Positions 49,785-58,359 of a DNA stretch of 64,000 nucleotides are shown here, piece after piece; position 1 is the stretch's first letter, and each line of letters opens with the position of its first letter. A program made the translations under genes and the position numbers. Origin of the DNA: Microbacterium sp. LWO13-1.2 (GTDB taxonomy: Bacteria > Actinomycetota > Actinomycetes > Actinomycetales > Microbacteriaceae); the NCBI RefSeq assembly GCF_038397725.1, contig NZ_CP151634.1:1984001-2048000 (forward strand), given 5' to 3'. The notes under the pieces were generated by a model that saw only the letters and a program-made list of their open reading frames with translations, was not told the origin of the DNA and did no database searches.

Positions 49785-50426
49785 ATGTCTGAGAATGAAG
49801 CCACCCGGCAGCGCGAGGAATTCCTCGCCCGACTCGACGCCGCGATGCGCGACGTGCCGCACGGTGTCGCCACGGACATTCGCCGGGGGATCCTGGAAGA
49901 GCTCGAAGGGTTGGATGCGAACGCGACGGCGGAGCGCATCGCTCGCCTCGGCGATCCGGTGCTGATCGCCAGGGAGGCTCGGATGGGCGGTGCGGATGCT
50001 GCGGCCCCCGCGCCCGTGGTCGTAGCGGCGGAGTCAAGGGAGCCGATGACGCAGACCCGCGGGTTCGCGATCATCGCCGCGCTCAGTTTGGGTTTCGGCG
50101 GATTCCTCATTCCTGTCGTGGGTTGGGTCATCGGCGCCGTGCTCGTGGGCCTGAGTCCGCTGTGGAGGCGAGGGGAGAAGATCATCGCGTTCGTCGCCCC
50201 ATTCGTGGTCGTCGGGCTCTCGGCGCTGATCATCTCCCTGCTGTCGGGGTTCGGGTCCGGAAGCCGCAGCGACTCCACAGGCACCTTCGAGACGCCCGTG
50301 GCTAACAATCCGTTGGTGCCGTCAGGACTTGACCTGTGGCACAGCGGCTTCCTCTTCGCGTTTCTGCTTCTCCCAGCATCCGGTCTCTGGCTGCTGTGGC
50401 GTCTCCGCGGCCGCGCCGCGCGCTGA
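49785..50426 (+). CDS. HAAS signalling domain membrane protein
   Basis: 213 residues. N-terminal helical domain FLARLDAAMRDVPHGVATDIRRGILEELEGLDANATAERIARLGDPVLIAREAR matches the HAAS/DUF1700-type domain that accompanies PadR regulators. After it come three or four hydrophobic segments and a basic C-terminus (WRLRGRAAR). Role: probably a membrane sensor working with PadR. ATG 49785 follows GGAGAGGG. Confidence 0.87.
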   Translation: MSENEATRQREEFLARLDAAMRDVPHGVATDIRRGILEELEGLDANATAERIARLGDPVLIAREARMGGADAAAPAPVVVAAESREPMTQTRGFAIIAALSLGFGGFLIPVVGWVIGAVLVGLSPLWRRGEKIIAFVAPFVVVGLSALIISLLSGFGSGSRSDSTGTFETPVANNPLVPSGLDLWHSGFLFAFLLLPASGLWLLWRLRGRAAR

Positions 50427-50448
50427 ACCGGCCGTGCCCTGTTGCACT

Positions 50449-50517
50449 TGCAGGACGAATGCACACCTGTCGGACGAAAACCGTGAAATCGTCCGACAGG
50501 TGTGACAACGTCCTGCA
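50449..50517. repeat. Long inverted repeat after the PadR operon
   Basis: Arms 50449-50477 and 50489-50517 pair as TGCAGGACG/CGTCCTGCA and CACACCTGTCGGACGA with its complement, with one short internal loop and an 11-base apical loop. Much longer than a terminator; could be a structured RNA or the copy of a dispersed palindromic element. Confidence 0.75.
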
Positions 50518-50596
50518 GGTGGCACGCGTGGCCGCCCAGGGAAGACCGGTTCGTCCGGCATCGGCGCGCTGAGTCCGAGGTCGGCCGGCACCGCCG

Positions 50597-50602
50597 TAGC
50601 CT
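50597..50602 (+). promoter_or_regulatory. Leaderless -10 box (TAGCCT) of a small membrane protein gene
   Basis: TAGCCT followed by 6 bases and ATG 50609. Confidence 0.6.
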
Positions 50603-50608
50603 GAGGGC

Positions 50609-50761
50609 ATGTCACGGGTGGGGGGTCGAAATCTCGCAGTGAGCTGGGTGGCCGGCATCCTGTGCGCCGGCGTGATCGGCGGCCTGCTCTGGTTCGCTGT
50701 TCCGATCGTGCCCTCGCTCGTGGAGCTCGCCGGCGGACTTCTCCGAGACGCCTTTCCTTGA
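50609..50761 (+). CDS. Small membrane protein, 50 residues
   Basis: Starts MSRVGGRNLAVSW and ends LLRDAFP. One or two hydrophobic segments (VAGILCAGVIGGLLWFAVPIV) occupy most of the protein. The GC-rich third positions and the exact leaderless promoter spacing support a real gene. Function unknown. Confidence 0.7.
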   Translation: MSRVGGRNLAVSWVAGILCAGVIGGLLWFAVPIVPSLVELAGGLLRDAFP

Positions 50762-50885
50762 GCGAGGCGCGCGGGCCGGATGCCGCGGAATCACGCCGAT
50801 TGCCGACACGTCGGCACGCCTCCTGGCCCGTGTCTGTCTGCGGCGGTACCCTCACACTGCACACTTCCCACGAGAGGCGCACCCC

Positions 50886-51857
50886 ATGAGTGACCCCGAC
50901 GTTCCCAAGGACGATAAGCCGAACGACGTGAACGACGTCGTCGACAGCGCGAACGCCGGTCTCGCCGAGGCCGAGGCGGCTCGCGCCGACCTCCCCTACA
51001 CCACCGCGGACGCTACTCCCGACGCGCACGTCGACCCCGACCTCGCCGCCTTCGAAGAGGCCGAGCGCGACTATCCCGGCACGTTCGCGGCTGCTCAGGC
51101 AGCCGAAGCGGCTCGGGTCGACGCAGAGACATCGGTCGTCGACGACGTCAGAGTCACCGAGACCGAGGTGTACGCCGCTCCGCACGTCCACGAGGAATCG
51201 GCGATGGCCGGTGCCGCCTACACGGCACCTGTGGCGAACGACGCCGAGACGCGCGTGGTTCCCTCGGAACCCGTGCTCTCGCCGGTTCTGCAGCAGCCGA
51301 TCTTCGTCCAGGCGCCGGAAGCGCCTCGCGAACGCGGCAACCGCGGCACCGCGGCCGGAATCGGCCTGCTGGCGACTCTCAGCTTCGCGGTCCTGTATCT
51401 CGGTGCCGCGCTCGGCTTGGGCGCGATCGCGGGTGACGTCACCGGTGCGAACATCGGCGAAGCAGCGCTCGCTCCACTGACCACATGGGGCTTCTGGGTG
51501 CCCGTCGTCGTCTTCTTCATCGGCTTCTGGTTGCTCGGCGCGATCATCAACCGCGGACGCTGGGGCCTGTGGGTGGTCCTGGGAATCCTCGTCGGACTCT
51601 TCGCATACGCCGGGCACATCCTCGGTCAGCTGTTCGAAGCCCCTTTCTGGACCCTCACGGCAGCACAGGGCAACGCGCTCGTGGGGGAGCAGTTGCTCGC
51701 CCCGCTCGCGATCGCTGCCTTCGTGTTCGCGCGGGAGCTCACCATCTGGTTCGGCGCCTGGGCTGCACGCAGCGGCGCTCGCAAGACCGAACTCAACGCC
51801 GAGGCGCAGCGCGAGTACGAGCGAACCCTCGAAGCCGGTCCCACCCTTTCGAGGTAG
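50886..51857 (+). CDS. Hypothetical membrane protein with acidic N-terminal tail
   Basis: 323 residues. Residues 1-145 are acidic and Ala-rich (low complexity, cytoplasmic), then five or so hydrophobic segments: GIGLLATLSFAVLYLGAALGLG, FWVPVVVFFIGFWLLGAII, WGLWVVLGILVGLFAYAGHILG, and two more around LLAPLAIAAFVFARELTIWFGAW. It ends with a charged tail. I do not recognise a family. A TACCCT box at 50847-50852 would give a short leader with GAGAGG before the ATG. Confidence 0.78.
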   Translation: MSDPDVPKDDKPNDVNDVVDSANAGLAEAEAARADLPYTTADATPDAHVDPDLAAFEEAERDYPGTFAAAQAAEAARVDAETSVVDDVRVTETEVYAAPHVHEESAMAGAAYTAPVANDAETRVVPSEPVLSPVLQQPIFVQAPEAPRERGNRGTAAGIGLLATLSFAVLYLGAALGLGAIAGDVTGANIGEAALAPLTTWGFWVPVVVFFIGFWLLGAIINRGRWGLWVVLGILVGLFAYAGHILGQLFEAPFWTLTAAQGNALVGEQLLAPLAIAAFVFARELTIWFGAWAARSGARKTELNAEAQREYERTLEAGPTLSR

Positions 51858-51877
51858 TCACGAACACCACGACGCCG

Positions 51878-51908
51878 AACCCCCGCGGATCCGATTCCGC
51901 GGGGGTTT
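51878..51908 (+). terminator. Intrinsic terminator after the acidic-tail membrane protein gene
   Basis: 12-base stem (AACCCCCGCGGA and complement) with a 6-base loop, followed by TTT. Starts 21 bases after the stop at 51857. Confidence 0.75.
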
Positions 51909-51937
51909 CGGCTGTCCTGGCGCTGACGCTTTCGACG

Positions 51938-52357
51938 GTGAGCTTCTTCGCGCTGACCGTGTTCGGCCTCGGAGCCATGAGCGTTGCGACCGACACCGAC
52001 ATCATCGCGGTACCGGGACTCGGCCAGTCGCCGGGAATCGTGGGGATGCTGGCCGCACTCGTCGTGTTCGCCATGACTCTGCGCACTGCGCTGCGGCGCC
52101 AGCATCCGACCTTCCTCGCCGCACCGGTGACGGCGTTGACGACGGCGCTCGTGCACCTGATGGCGGTGTGGTTCGCCACGCTGGTCTCGAGCGGCGACCT
52201 CGTGATCGCCACCGTCGTCGCCGGCGGCCTGGTGCAGGGCGGCCCGAGCCTGGTGCTGCTTCTCGCGGCCGCGATCGCGGCCTGGGGCGGTATCGCTCTG
52301 CGGCGTACGCGCGCCGAGCATCCGCGTTGGCCGTGGGAGCGCGACGAGGACGAGTGA
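51938..52357 (+). CDS. Hypothetical four-helix membrane protein, start uncertain
   Basis: About 139 residues from the GTG at 51938; the frame stays open further upstream across the terminator, with no good start codon between 51858 and 51937. It would have four hydrophobic segments; the first is only partly inside the chosen start, so the true N-terminus may lie earlier and use an unusual start codon. End: RRTRAEHPRWPWERDEDE. No family recognised. A frameshift or start-site variant is possible. Confidence 0.55.
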   Translation: MSFFALTVFGLGAMSVATDTDIIAVPGLGQSPGIVGMLAALVVFAMTLRTALRRQHPTFLAAPVTALTTALVHLMAVWFATLVSSGDLVIATVVAGGLVQGGPSLVLLLAAAIAAWGGIALRRTRAEHPRWPWERDEDE

Positions 52358-52423
52358 CTGGCGCCCTGAGACCCGCGCCGCGGCGCGATGCGGGAAATCA
52401 GGATGGGGGAGCCCCACGCGCCG

Positions 52424-52429
52424 TACCCT
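52424..52429 (+). promoter_or_regulatory. Leaderless -10 box (TACCCT) of the 215-residue hypothetical gene
   Basis: TACCCT followed by 6 bases and the GTG at 52436. It argues for that GTG rather than the ATG at 52388. Confidence 0.6.
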
Positions 52430-52435
52430 GGAGAC

Positions 52436-53083
52436 GTGGAGCGCTCATTGGAGACGCAGGTGGATCAGGCCGTCGAGGCCTGGTTGCGCTGGGTGCCGCG
52501 CTGGGAGCCGGCGACCCACCGAGGGCGCGTCGCGCCCTGTCGCCGCTGTCTCGGCTCGCCCATCCTCTCTGCGGCCGGCATCGGCGGGAACGTTCCGCAC
52601 GGTGTGCAGCATGGACTGTCGACGCGCATCAAGACCATCGTCGACCACGCGGTCGCCGACTACACGGCTCGCAACCTCCCGATGCTGCAGCACGAGCTCG
52701 ACCAGCAGGCGGAGCGCAACCGGGCGCGTAGCTACCGTCCGGCCGAAGACCTTGCGCCCGAATTCGACGGCCTTCCGCTGGATCCGGATCCGGTGCCCGG
52801 AGCGCCATTCCTGTTCACGATTGCCGGGATGGCCGACGACGCTGCGGACGAGTTGCCGCCGCTGCCGCCGTTGACCGACGAGGCCAAGGCCGCGCTCCGG
52901 CAGGAGGTCGCCCTCGCCGACGAGTACGCGAACATGGTGGGGCGCGAGATCTGCGGCATCCTGCTGCGGCATCGGCTCTATATCCAGGCCGCGATCTCGC
53001 AGCACGTCGAGCCCCAGATCGAAGCTCTGCTCGCCGAACTCACCGAGTCGCTCGATTCGCCGTTCGACCCCGACGTCTCATAG
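52436..53083 (+). CDS. Hypothetical soluble protein
   Basis: 215 residues from the GTG at 52436. Starts VERSLETQVDQAVEAWLRW; contains PCRRCLGSPILSAAGIGG with two Cys, a helical segment TIVDHAVADYTARNLPMLQHELDQQAERNRARSYRP and a Pro-rich linker near ADELPPLPPLTDE. The C-terminal helix is DEYANMVGREICGILLRHRLYIQAAISQHVEPQIEALLAELTESL. No membrane segment and no known domain recognised. Confidence 0.72.
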   Translation: MERSLETQVDQAVEAWLRWVPRWEPATHRGRVAPCRRCLGSPILSAAGIGGNVPHGVQHGLSTRIKTIVDHAVADYTARNLPMLQHELDQQAERNRARSYRPAEDLAPEFDGLPLDPDPVPGAPFLFTIAGMADDAADELPPLPPLTDEAKAALRQEVALADEYANMVGREICGILLRHRLYIQAAISQHVEPQIEALLAELTESLDSPFDPDVS

Positions 53084-53164
53084 CGCCACTCGCCGAAGAA
53101 GTCCGTAAGCCGTGTATCGGCTGTGAGGTGACGGTTTCGGCTAGGTGTGTCCGGATGCCAGTCA

Positions 53165-53202
53165 CTATCGTTTTTCGATAGATATACGTCGATCTTCGAT
53201 AG
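53165..53202. promoter_or_regulatory. CGATAG operator cluster before the DUF2975-XRE operon
   Basis: CTATCG-TTTTT-CGATAG (53165-53181) is a perfect inverted repeat, and TTCGATAG occurs at 53174-53181 and again at 53195-53202, 21 bases apart (two helical turns). The local sequence is AT-rich, unlike the surroundings. The XRE protein of the operon is the likely binder. Confidence 0.65.
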
Positions 53203-53209
53203 GGGCATC

Positions 53210-53686
53210 ATGCAACCGCGCGTCACCTTCCTGCTCAAGGCTCTCATCGCCGTCATGCTGCTTCTGCTGCTGACGAGCCAGGTCGTCGTGATCCCCGAGG
53301 TGGCGCGCATCACCGCGATCCGCAACCCCGACGTCGCTCACCTCGAGCTCCCCGGCATCGTTGGGTCGGTCGTGTTCCTGCTGCTCATCCAGGTCACCCT
53401 CATCTGCGTCTGGCGGCTGCTCTCGCTTGTCCGGGCGGAGCGGATCTTCAGCCCCGACGCGTTCCGCTACGTCGACGTGATCCTCGGGGCGCTCATCGCG
53501 GCGGGTGTGCTCATCAGCGCCTCGTATGTCGTGATCCTCGCGAACCGTGCCGTCTCCCTTCAGCTCACCCTTCTCGCCGTCCTCGGTGTCGTCGTCAGTG
53601 CCGCGCTCGCGCTGCTCGTCGTCGTGCTGCGGGGTCTGTTGCGCAAGGCGCTCGAGCTCGAGCAGGACCTGGCCGAGGTCGTCTGA
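53210..53686 (+). CDS. DUF2975 domain membrane protein
   Basis: 158 residues. Four hydrophobic segments (VTFLLKALIAVMLLLLLTSQVVVI, GIVGSVVFLLLIQVTLICVW, VDVILGALIAAGVLISASYVVIL and LTLLAVLGVVVSAALALLVVVLRGLLRK) with a conserved ALELEQDLAEVV tail. This is the DUF2975 layout; such proteins are typically followed by a small XRE gene, as here. ATG 53210 follows GATAGGGG. The XRE start overlaps the stop by one base. Confidence 0.9.
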   Translation: MQPRVTFLLKALIAVMLLLLLTSQVVVIPEVARITAIRNPDVAHLELPGIVGSVVFLLLIQVTLICVWRLLSLVRAERIFSPDAFRYVDVILGALIAAGVLISASYVVILANRAVSLQLTLLAVLGVVVSAALALLVVVLRGLLRKALELEQDLAEVV

Positions 53687-53913
53687 TGCCGATCGTGATC
53701 GACCTGGACGTGCAACTCGCGCGCAAGAAGATGAGCGTGCAGGAGTTCGCGGATGCCATCGGCATCACACCGGCCAACGTCGCCGTGCTCAAGAACGGGC
53801 GTGCGAAAGCGGTGCGCTTCACGACGCTCGAGGCCATCTGCCGGGTGCTCGAATGCCAGCCGGGGGACATCCTGCGCTGGGTTCCCGGTGATGACGCGGA
53901 CGAGGAGAGATGA
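53686..53913 (+). CDS. XRE/Cro-type HTH regulator
   Basis: 75 residues. A single HTH with LARKKMSVQEFADAIGITPANVAVLKNGRAKAVRFTTLEAICRVLECQPGDIL, ending with acidic residues. Typical of the small regulators coupled to DUF2975 proteins; the two usually act as a pair. Overlaps the preceding gene by one base (TGATG) and the next by four (ATGA), so all three are translationally coupled. Confidence 0.94.
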   Translation: MPIVIDLDVQLARKKMSVQEFADAIGITPANVAVLKNGRAKAVRFTTLEAICRVLECQPGDILRWVPGDDADEER

Positions 53914-56900
53914 TGACGACGACGATGTCGGTACCGGCGGCGACCGGCTGGGGGGAGAGCGTCGCCCGGCGGCTGCTCGATGACCACGCGTGTCCGGTGT
54001 GCGTGCAGGGGCCGCTCTCGGGCGGGTACTGCACCCATTGCGGCGCAGACCTGACAGGGCAGATCGGTACCGAACTGTGGAATGCGTCCGTCGCGGCGGC
54101 CGAGCAGATCCGCGCGCGGGACGCACTCCTGCACCGCGTGCCGCGCCTACGGCCGGCCCTTCTGAAAGCGGTGCACGCTGAGTCCGGACTCGTGGTGCCG
54201 CCTCCGCCGGTCGCCGCGACTCCCGCCGCTGCCGCCCCGACCCCGCGGAACAGTGCAACCCTCCAGTCGGTCCTGGCGACCGCCGGCGCCGGCCTCTTCG
54301 CAGTGGCGGCGATCGTCTTCACATACTTCAACCCCGACCTCGCCGATCGCGCGGCCCGCGGCGTGGTCACGGGCCTGATCACGCTGATCTTCCTCGGTGG
54401 CGCGTGGTTGCTGGCGCGGCGTCGACTGCAGTTCTCTGCCGAGGCGGTGGGTGGGCTCGGCCTGGTCTTCGCCGGCCTGGACGTGCATGCCGCCGTACAG
54501 CTCGCCGCTCCCGGGGCGAACGCCTGGCTGACCGCTGCTCTCGTGACCGCGGCGGCAGCCGGAGTCATCCTGGCAGCGGCGCTGCGCTCGGGGATTCGGA
54601 TCTGGCTGTGGACAGCTCTGGTCGCGCTGGCGGTCACTCCGGCGATGCTCGGATATGCCGCTGATGCTCCGCTCCTCATCGCGCTCGGTCACGTCGCAGT
54701 CGCGTTCGCGGCGGCAGGGATCGTCGAGGTGCTTCCGCCGTTGGCGGCGCGATTCCCGCGGGCGGTTTCTGCGGATACGGATGCGGACGCCGATACAACG
54801 GATGCGGATAGGACGGATGCCGACACGACGGACGTGACCGCCCTGGCCGGCCGAGGGAGTGGCGGTGCGCCGAGGCGTCTGCTGACGGCAGAGCGCACGA
54901 CGCTGGTCGCCCTCCAACTGCTCGCCGTGCTCAGCGCGCTGGTGCTGACGCTGCGCCTTCCGTCCGCCGACGCGACGGCCTTCGCGTTCTCGGTGAGCGG
55001 GGTGCTCGCCCTCGTCGCCGCGCACGCGCTCGTCGCCTCGCGGCAGGCGCTGACGCGGCTGTGGAGCTTCGCCGCGGGCGCGACCGCCGCGACCGCCCTG
55101 ACCGTCGGTGTCTACGGTGCGAACCAACCGGCCGTCGTCGGAGGCGCCTGGTTCCTCGCGATCATCCCGGCGGCCGCGGCCGGCGCCCTGGTTCTCGTCG
55201 GAGGCCTGCTTCCCCTGCCGAGACGGACCCGGCGCGGCTTCCTCGTGGGTGGCGCACTCACCGTGCTGGCGGCGGTCGGTGCTCTGCCGCTCCAGTTCTC
55301 CGTGTTCACCGGTGGTTTCACCGTGATCGATTTCCTCCGCTTCAGTGGCGGGGACGTAATGGCGGGCGCCGGGACCGACCAATGGGGCTGGGCGCCGTTG
55401 GTGGGGCTGACCGCGATGGCCGTCGGCCTCGCCCTGTTCGGCATCGTCGCGCGTCGGCGTCCCGAGATCCGGGGTCTTGCCAAGGGGACGGACACGGTGG
55501 CGGTCATGCTGGGCGTCGTCGTCATCCTGACGCTCGGCTGCCTGCGGGTGCTCCCGCTGCCGGCGGCCGTCGGCGTGCTCGCCGGATTCGCCGCGGTCGT
55601 CGGATTCGCGCTCCGGGGGCTCCCTCTGCTGCGCCAGGCCCGCGGGGGCCTGCGCCTGCCTCTCCTGATCGGCGCGCACCTCGCGATCCTGGTCTCGGTC
55701 ATGATCGCATGGCGCGATCTCGCGATCGTCACACCCGCCGGAGTGGCGAGCATCGTCGCGCTCGCGGCCGTCGGCGCCGCGTCCGCCCGGGGGAGCCGCT
55801 TCCTGCATGTCGGTCTCGGGTTCGGCTACGCACTGGTCATCACATCGACCGCTCTCTCGCAGGCCGGTGTCGGCGGTATCGCGCTCCTCTGCCTCACCGC
55901 ATCCGCCGGTCTCGCCGTCGCGATCGCCGCGACCTACCTGCCGCGCATCGGAGCACGCGCCTGGCAGGCGGTGCTCGTCGTCGCTGCGGTGCCGTTCGGC
56001 CTCGGGGTCGTCCAGGTGATGTACGAGCGCAGCGGGTGGACCGCGGTCTCGACCGGGCTGATGTTCGTCCTCGCCGTCTCGCTGCTGCTGACCCGCCGCC
56101 CAGGACTCACACCGGTCGTGCGCACCGCGGCCGCAGGAATGCTGGTGCCGACCCTCGCCGTCGTGATCGTCTGTCTCGGCGCGCAGGTTCTCGCCGCCAG
56201 CGCGTCGCCGGTGACGCTGCCCGTCATCGCCGTGCTGGTCGCAGCGGTGCTGCCTTCGACCACGCTGATCAGCGAGGCGCTCGCGATGCACGGCATCGGT
56301 GTGCGGGCATCGGACGCTGCGCGGGTGGCGATCGAGGCGTCGGCTCTTCTCACGGGGGCGATCGCGGTCGGTCTTGCTCTGGTGCGGGATGCCGCAGGGC
56401 TGGGGACGACCTTCCTGGTGCTGCTGATCCTCGGCGTCGGAGCCGTCGCGAGTGCCGTGTTCACCGGTCGTCGCTACGCGTGGTGGGTCGCGGCGGCCTC
56501 CTTCACTGGTGCGCTCTGGTGCGTCTGGGGCCTGATCGGCGTCGATCTGCTCGAGGCCTATCTGCTCCCGCCGGCGCTCGGCGCCGCGAGCGTGGCGGTC
56601 GTGCTCACCGTCCGCGGTCGACGGGCGACCGGCCTGTACGCGGCGGGCCTCGGCGCGGCGATCGCGCCGCTGCTCGCGGCGCTGGTTCTCGCCGACGCGC
56701 GTGCGGACACGGTCCCGTGGCGTGCCGCCGGACTGCTGGCCGCGGCCTGGGTGCTGCTCGGACTCGCCCGATTCCTCGGCTCGGCGTCCGCGAAAGCGAT
56801 CCGGTTCCGGCGGCTCAGGGTCCTCCGTACGTCGACGTTCGGCGCTGCGGGCCTCGCCGGCCTTGCCGGTACCGTTCAGGGCATTCGTCTCGGACTCGGC

Positions 56901-57764
56901 GACGACGTCGCCGACCTGCACGGCGCGATCCTGTTCCTCGTCTGCTTCGGCGTCAGCGCCGTCGGCGCTCTGGCGCTCGCCGCCGCCGGACACGGCATCC
57001 GGCTGGCGTCTCCTGAGGGATCGCGGAGACGGACCACGCGCTGGTTGCAGGCTCCTGCTGCATTGGCCCTCGCTGCCGGGACCTGGTGCGCCATCGAACG
57101 CGACTGGTTCTCGATCTGGGCGATGTGGGCGCTGATGCTCGCGTACCTGTTCGCCGTCGTCCTCGTCGCCGCGCGCGGAGTGCGCACCGCGATGCCCCCG
57201 GTGTGGTTCCTGTTCGCGCTCGCGTTCGTGACGGCGATCGTGGCCTGGAGCCCTCGAGACCTCCGCGTCGAGTGGTTCTCCCTTCCGCTGGGGGCATTCC
57301 TGCTGGTCGCGGGCGCATGGGGCATGCGGTCGGATGCCGCGGCGCACGTGGCGGCACCGGGGATGCCGGGGGACCGGCCGACGTTGAACAGCTGGCCAGG
57401 ACGCTGGACGGGCTCGTGGGCGCTGCTGGCGCCAGGGATCGTGACGATGATGATCGCGTCCATCGTGTCGACCTTCACCGATCCGCTCACCTGGCGGGCG
57501 ATCCTGGTGATGGTGCTCGCGCTCGCCGCGATCCTGGTCGGCTCCGGCCGGCGACTGGCGGCGCCGTTCCTGCTGGGGCTGATCGTGCTGCCGATCGAGA
57601 ACGTGTTCGTGTTCACCGTGCAGATCGGTCGCGGCATCGAGTCGATGCCGTGGTGGATCACGCTCGCCGTCATCGGCGCCGTCCTGCTGATCATCGCCGT
57701 GACCGCAGAACGACGCACCGGAACGGAGAACTCGATGGCGGCACGCATCCGGGATCTGCGCTGA
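53910..57764 (+). CDS. Large SCO7613-like polytopic membrane protein
   Basis: 1284 residues. The N-terminus has a zinc ribbon (CPVCVQGPLSGGYCTHCGADLTG), then about 30 or more hydrophobic segments (from about residue 125) broken by a short acidic Asp/Thr loop near residue 290. This is the layout of the SCO7613 C-terminal-domain membrane proteins of actinobacteria. Function unknown; length suggests a lipid- or polymer-handling machine. Coupled to the XRE gene. Confidence 0.82.
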   Translation: MMTTTMSVPAATGWGESVARRLLDDHACPVCVQGPLSGGYCTHCGADLTGQIGTELWNASVAAAEQIRARDALLHRVPRLRPALLKAVHAESGLVVPPPPVAATPAAAAPTPRNSATLQSVLATAGAGLFAVAAIVFTYFNPDLADRAARGVVTGLITLIFLGGAWLLARRRLQFSAEAVGGLGLVFAGLDVHAAVQLAAPGANAWLTAALVTAAAAGVILAAALRSGIRIWLWTALVALAVTPAMLGYAADAPLLIALGHVAVAFAAAGIVEVLPPLAARFPRAVSADTDADADTTDADRTDADTTDVTALAGRGSGGAPRRLLTAERTTLVALQLLAVLSALVLTLRLPSADATAFAFSVSGVLALVAAHALVASRQALTRLWSFAAGATAATALTVGVYGANQPAVVGGAWFLAIIPAAAAGALVLVGGLLPLPRRTRRGFLVGGALTVLAAVGALPLQFSVFTGGFTVIDFLRFSGGDVMAGAGTDQWGWAPLVGLTAMAVGLALFGIVARRRPEIRGLAKGTDTVAVMLGVVVILTLGCLRVLPLPAAVGVLAGFAAVVGFALRGLPLLRQARGGLRLPLLIGAHLAILVSVMIAWRDLAIVTPAGVASIVALAAVGAASARGSRFLHVGLGFGYALVITSTALSQAGVGGIALLCLTASAGLAVAIAATYLPRIGARAWQAVLVVAAVPFGLGVVQVMYERSGWTAVSTGLMFVLAVSLLLTRRPGLTPVVRTAAAGMLVPTLAVVIVCLGAQVLAASASPVTLPVIAVLVAAVLPSTTLISEALAMHGIGVRASDAARVAIEASALLTGAIAVGLALVRDAAGLGTTFLVLLILGVGAVASAVFTGRRYAWWVAAASFTGALWCVWGLIGVDLLEAYLLPPALGAASVAVVLTVRGRRATGLYAAGLGAAIAPLLAALVLADARADTVPWRAAGLLAAAWVLLGLARFLGSASAKAIRFRRLRVLRTSTFGAAGLAGLAGTVQGIRLGLGDDVADLHGAILFLVCFGVSAVGALALAAAGHGIRLASPEGSRRRTTRWLQAPAALALAAGTWCAIERDWFSIWAMWALMLAYLFAVVLVAARGVRTAMPPVWFLFALAFVTAIVAWSPRDLRVEWFSLPLGAFLLVAGAWGMRSDAAAHVAAPGMPGDRPTLNSWPGRWTGSWALLAPGIVTMMIASIVSTFTDPLTWRAILVMVLALAAILVGSGRRLAAPFLLGLIVLPIENVFVFTVQIGRGIESMPWWITLAVIGAVLLIIAVTAERRTGTENSMAARIRDLR

Positions 57765-57790
57765 CGCGTGGACCGCGACCGTCCGCCCAT

Positions 57791-57819
57791 TTGACCGCCA
57801 GGTTACGCACCATTACACT
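57791..57819 (+). promoter_or_regulatory. str operon promoter
   Basis: -35 TTGACC (57791-57796) and -10 TACACT (57814-57819), spacing 17, the closest to consensus seen here. The leader to rpsL is about 160 bases. Confidence 0.8.
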
Positions 57820-57985
57820 TGGCCAGGTGTGTGCACGTCTTGACGTGCGCGCTGGGCGTCGGCACCATGCCGGTCCGCCTCCACGGCATACCCACCACAC
57901 CAAAAGCTCGCCGATTCCGGCGTGCCGGTGGGGCATGATGTGAAATCCATCACGCTGTCACCGTGCAGCACTATGAGGAGAGAAC

Positions 57986-58354
57986 GTGCCAACCATTCAG
58001 CAGTTGGTTCGCAAGGGTCGCTCGCCGAAGGTCACCAAGACCAAGACGCCTGCCCTGAAGTCGAACCCGCAGCAGGCCGGGGTCTGCACCCGCGTCTACA
58101 CCACCACCCCGAAGAAGCCGAACTCGGCGATGCGCAAGGTCGCTCGTGTGAAGCTCCGCAACGGGGCCGAGGTCACCGCCTACATCCCCGGCGAGGGCCA
58201 CAACCTGCAGGAGCACTCGCTCGTGCTCGTCCGCGGCGGTCGTGTCAAGGACCTCCCCGGTGTCCGTTACAAGATCGTCCGTGGTGCACTCGACACCCAG
58301 GCCGTCAAGAACCGTAAGCAGGCTCGTAGCCGCTACGGCGCGAAGAAGGGTTAA
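57986..58354 (+). CDS. rpsL: 30S ribosomal protein S12
   Basis: 122 residues, full length. [48 protein letters not shown] and [27 protein letters not shown] are S12 signatures. It shapes the decoding centre. GTG start with GAGGAG upstream. Confidence 0.98.
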   Translation: MPTIQQLVRKGRSPKVTKTKTPALKSNPQQAGVCTRVYTTTPKKPNSAMRKVARVKLRNGAEVTAYIPGEGHNLQEHSLVLVRGGRVKDLPGVRYKIVRGALDTQAVKNRKQARSRYGAKKG

Positions 58355-58359
58355 GACCA

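Noticed and set aside
54147..57347. 1066-codon open frame on the minus strand
   Set aside because: Antisense shadow of the SCO7613-like gene, with Arg/Glu/Gly/Asp-rich translation and no domain.
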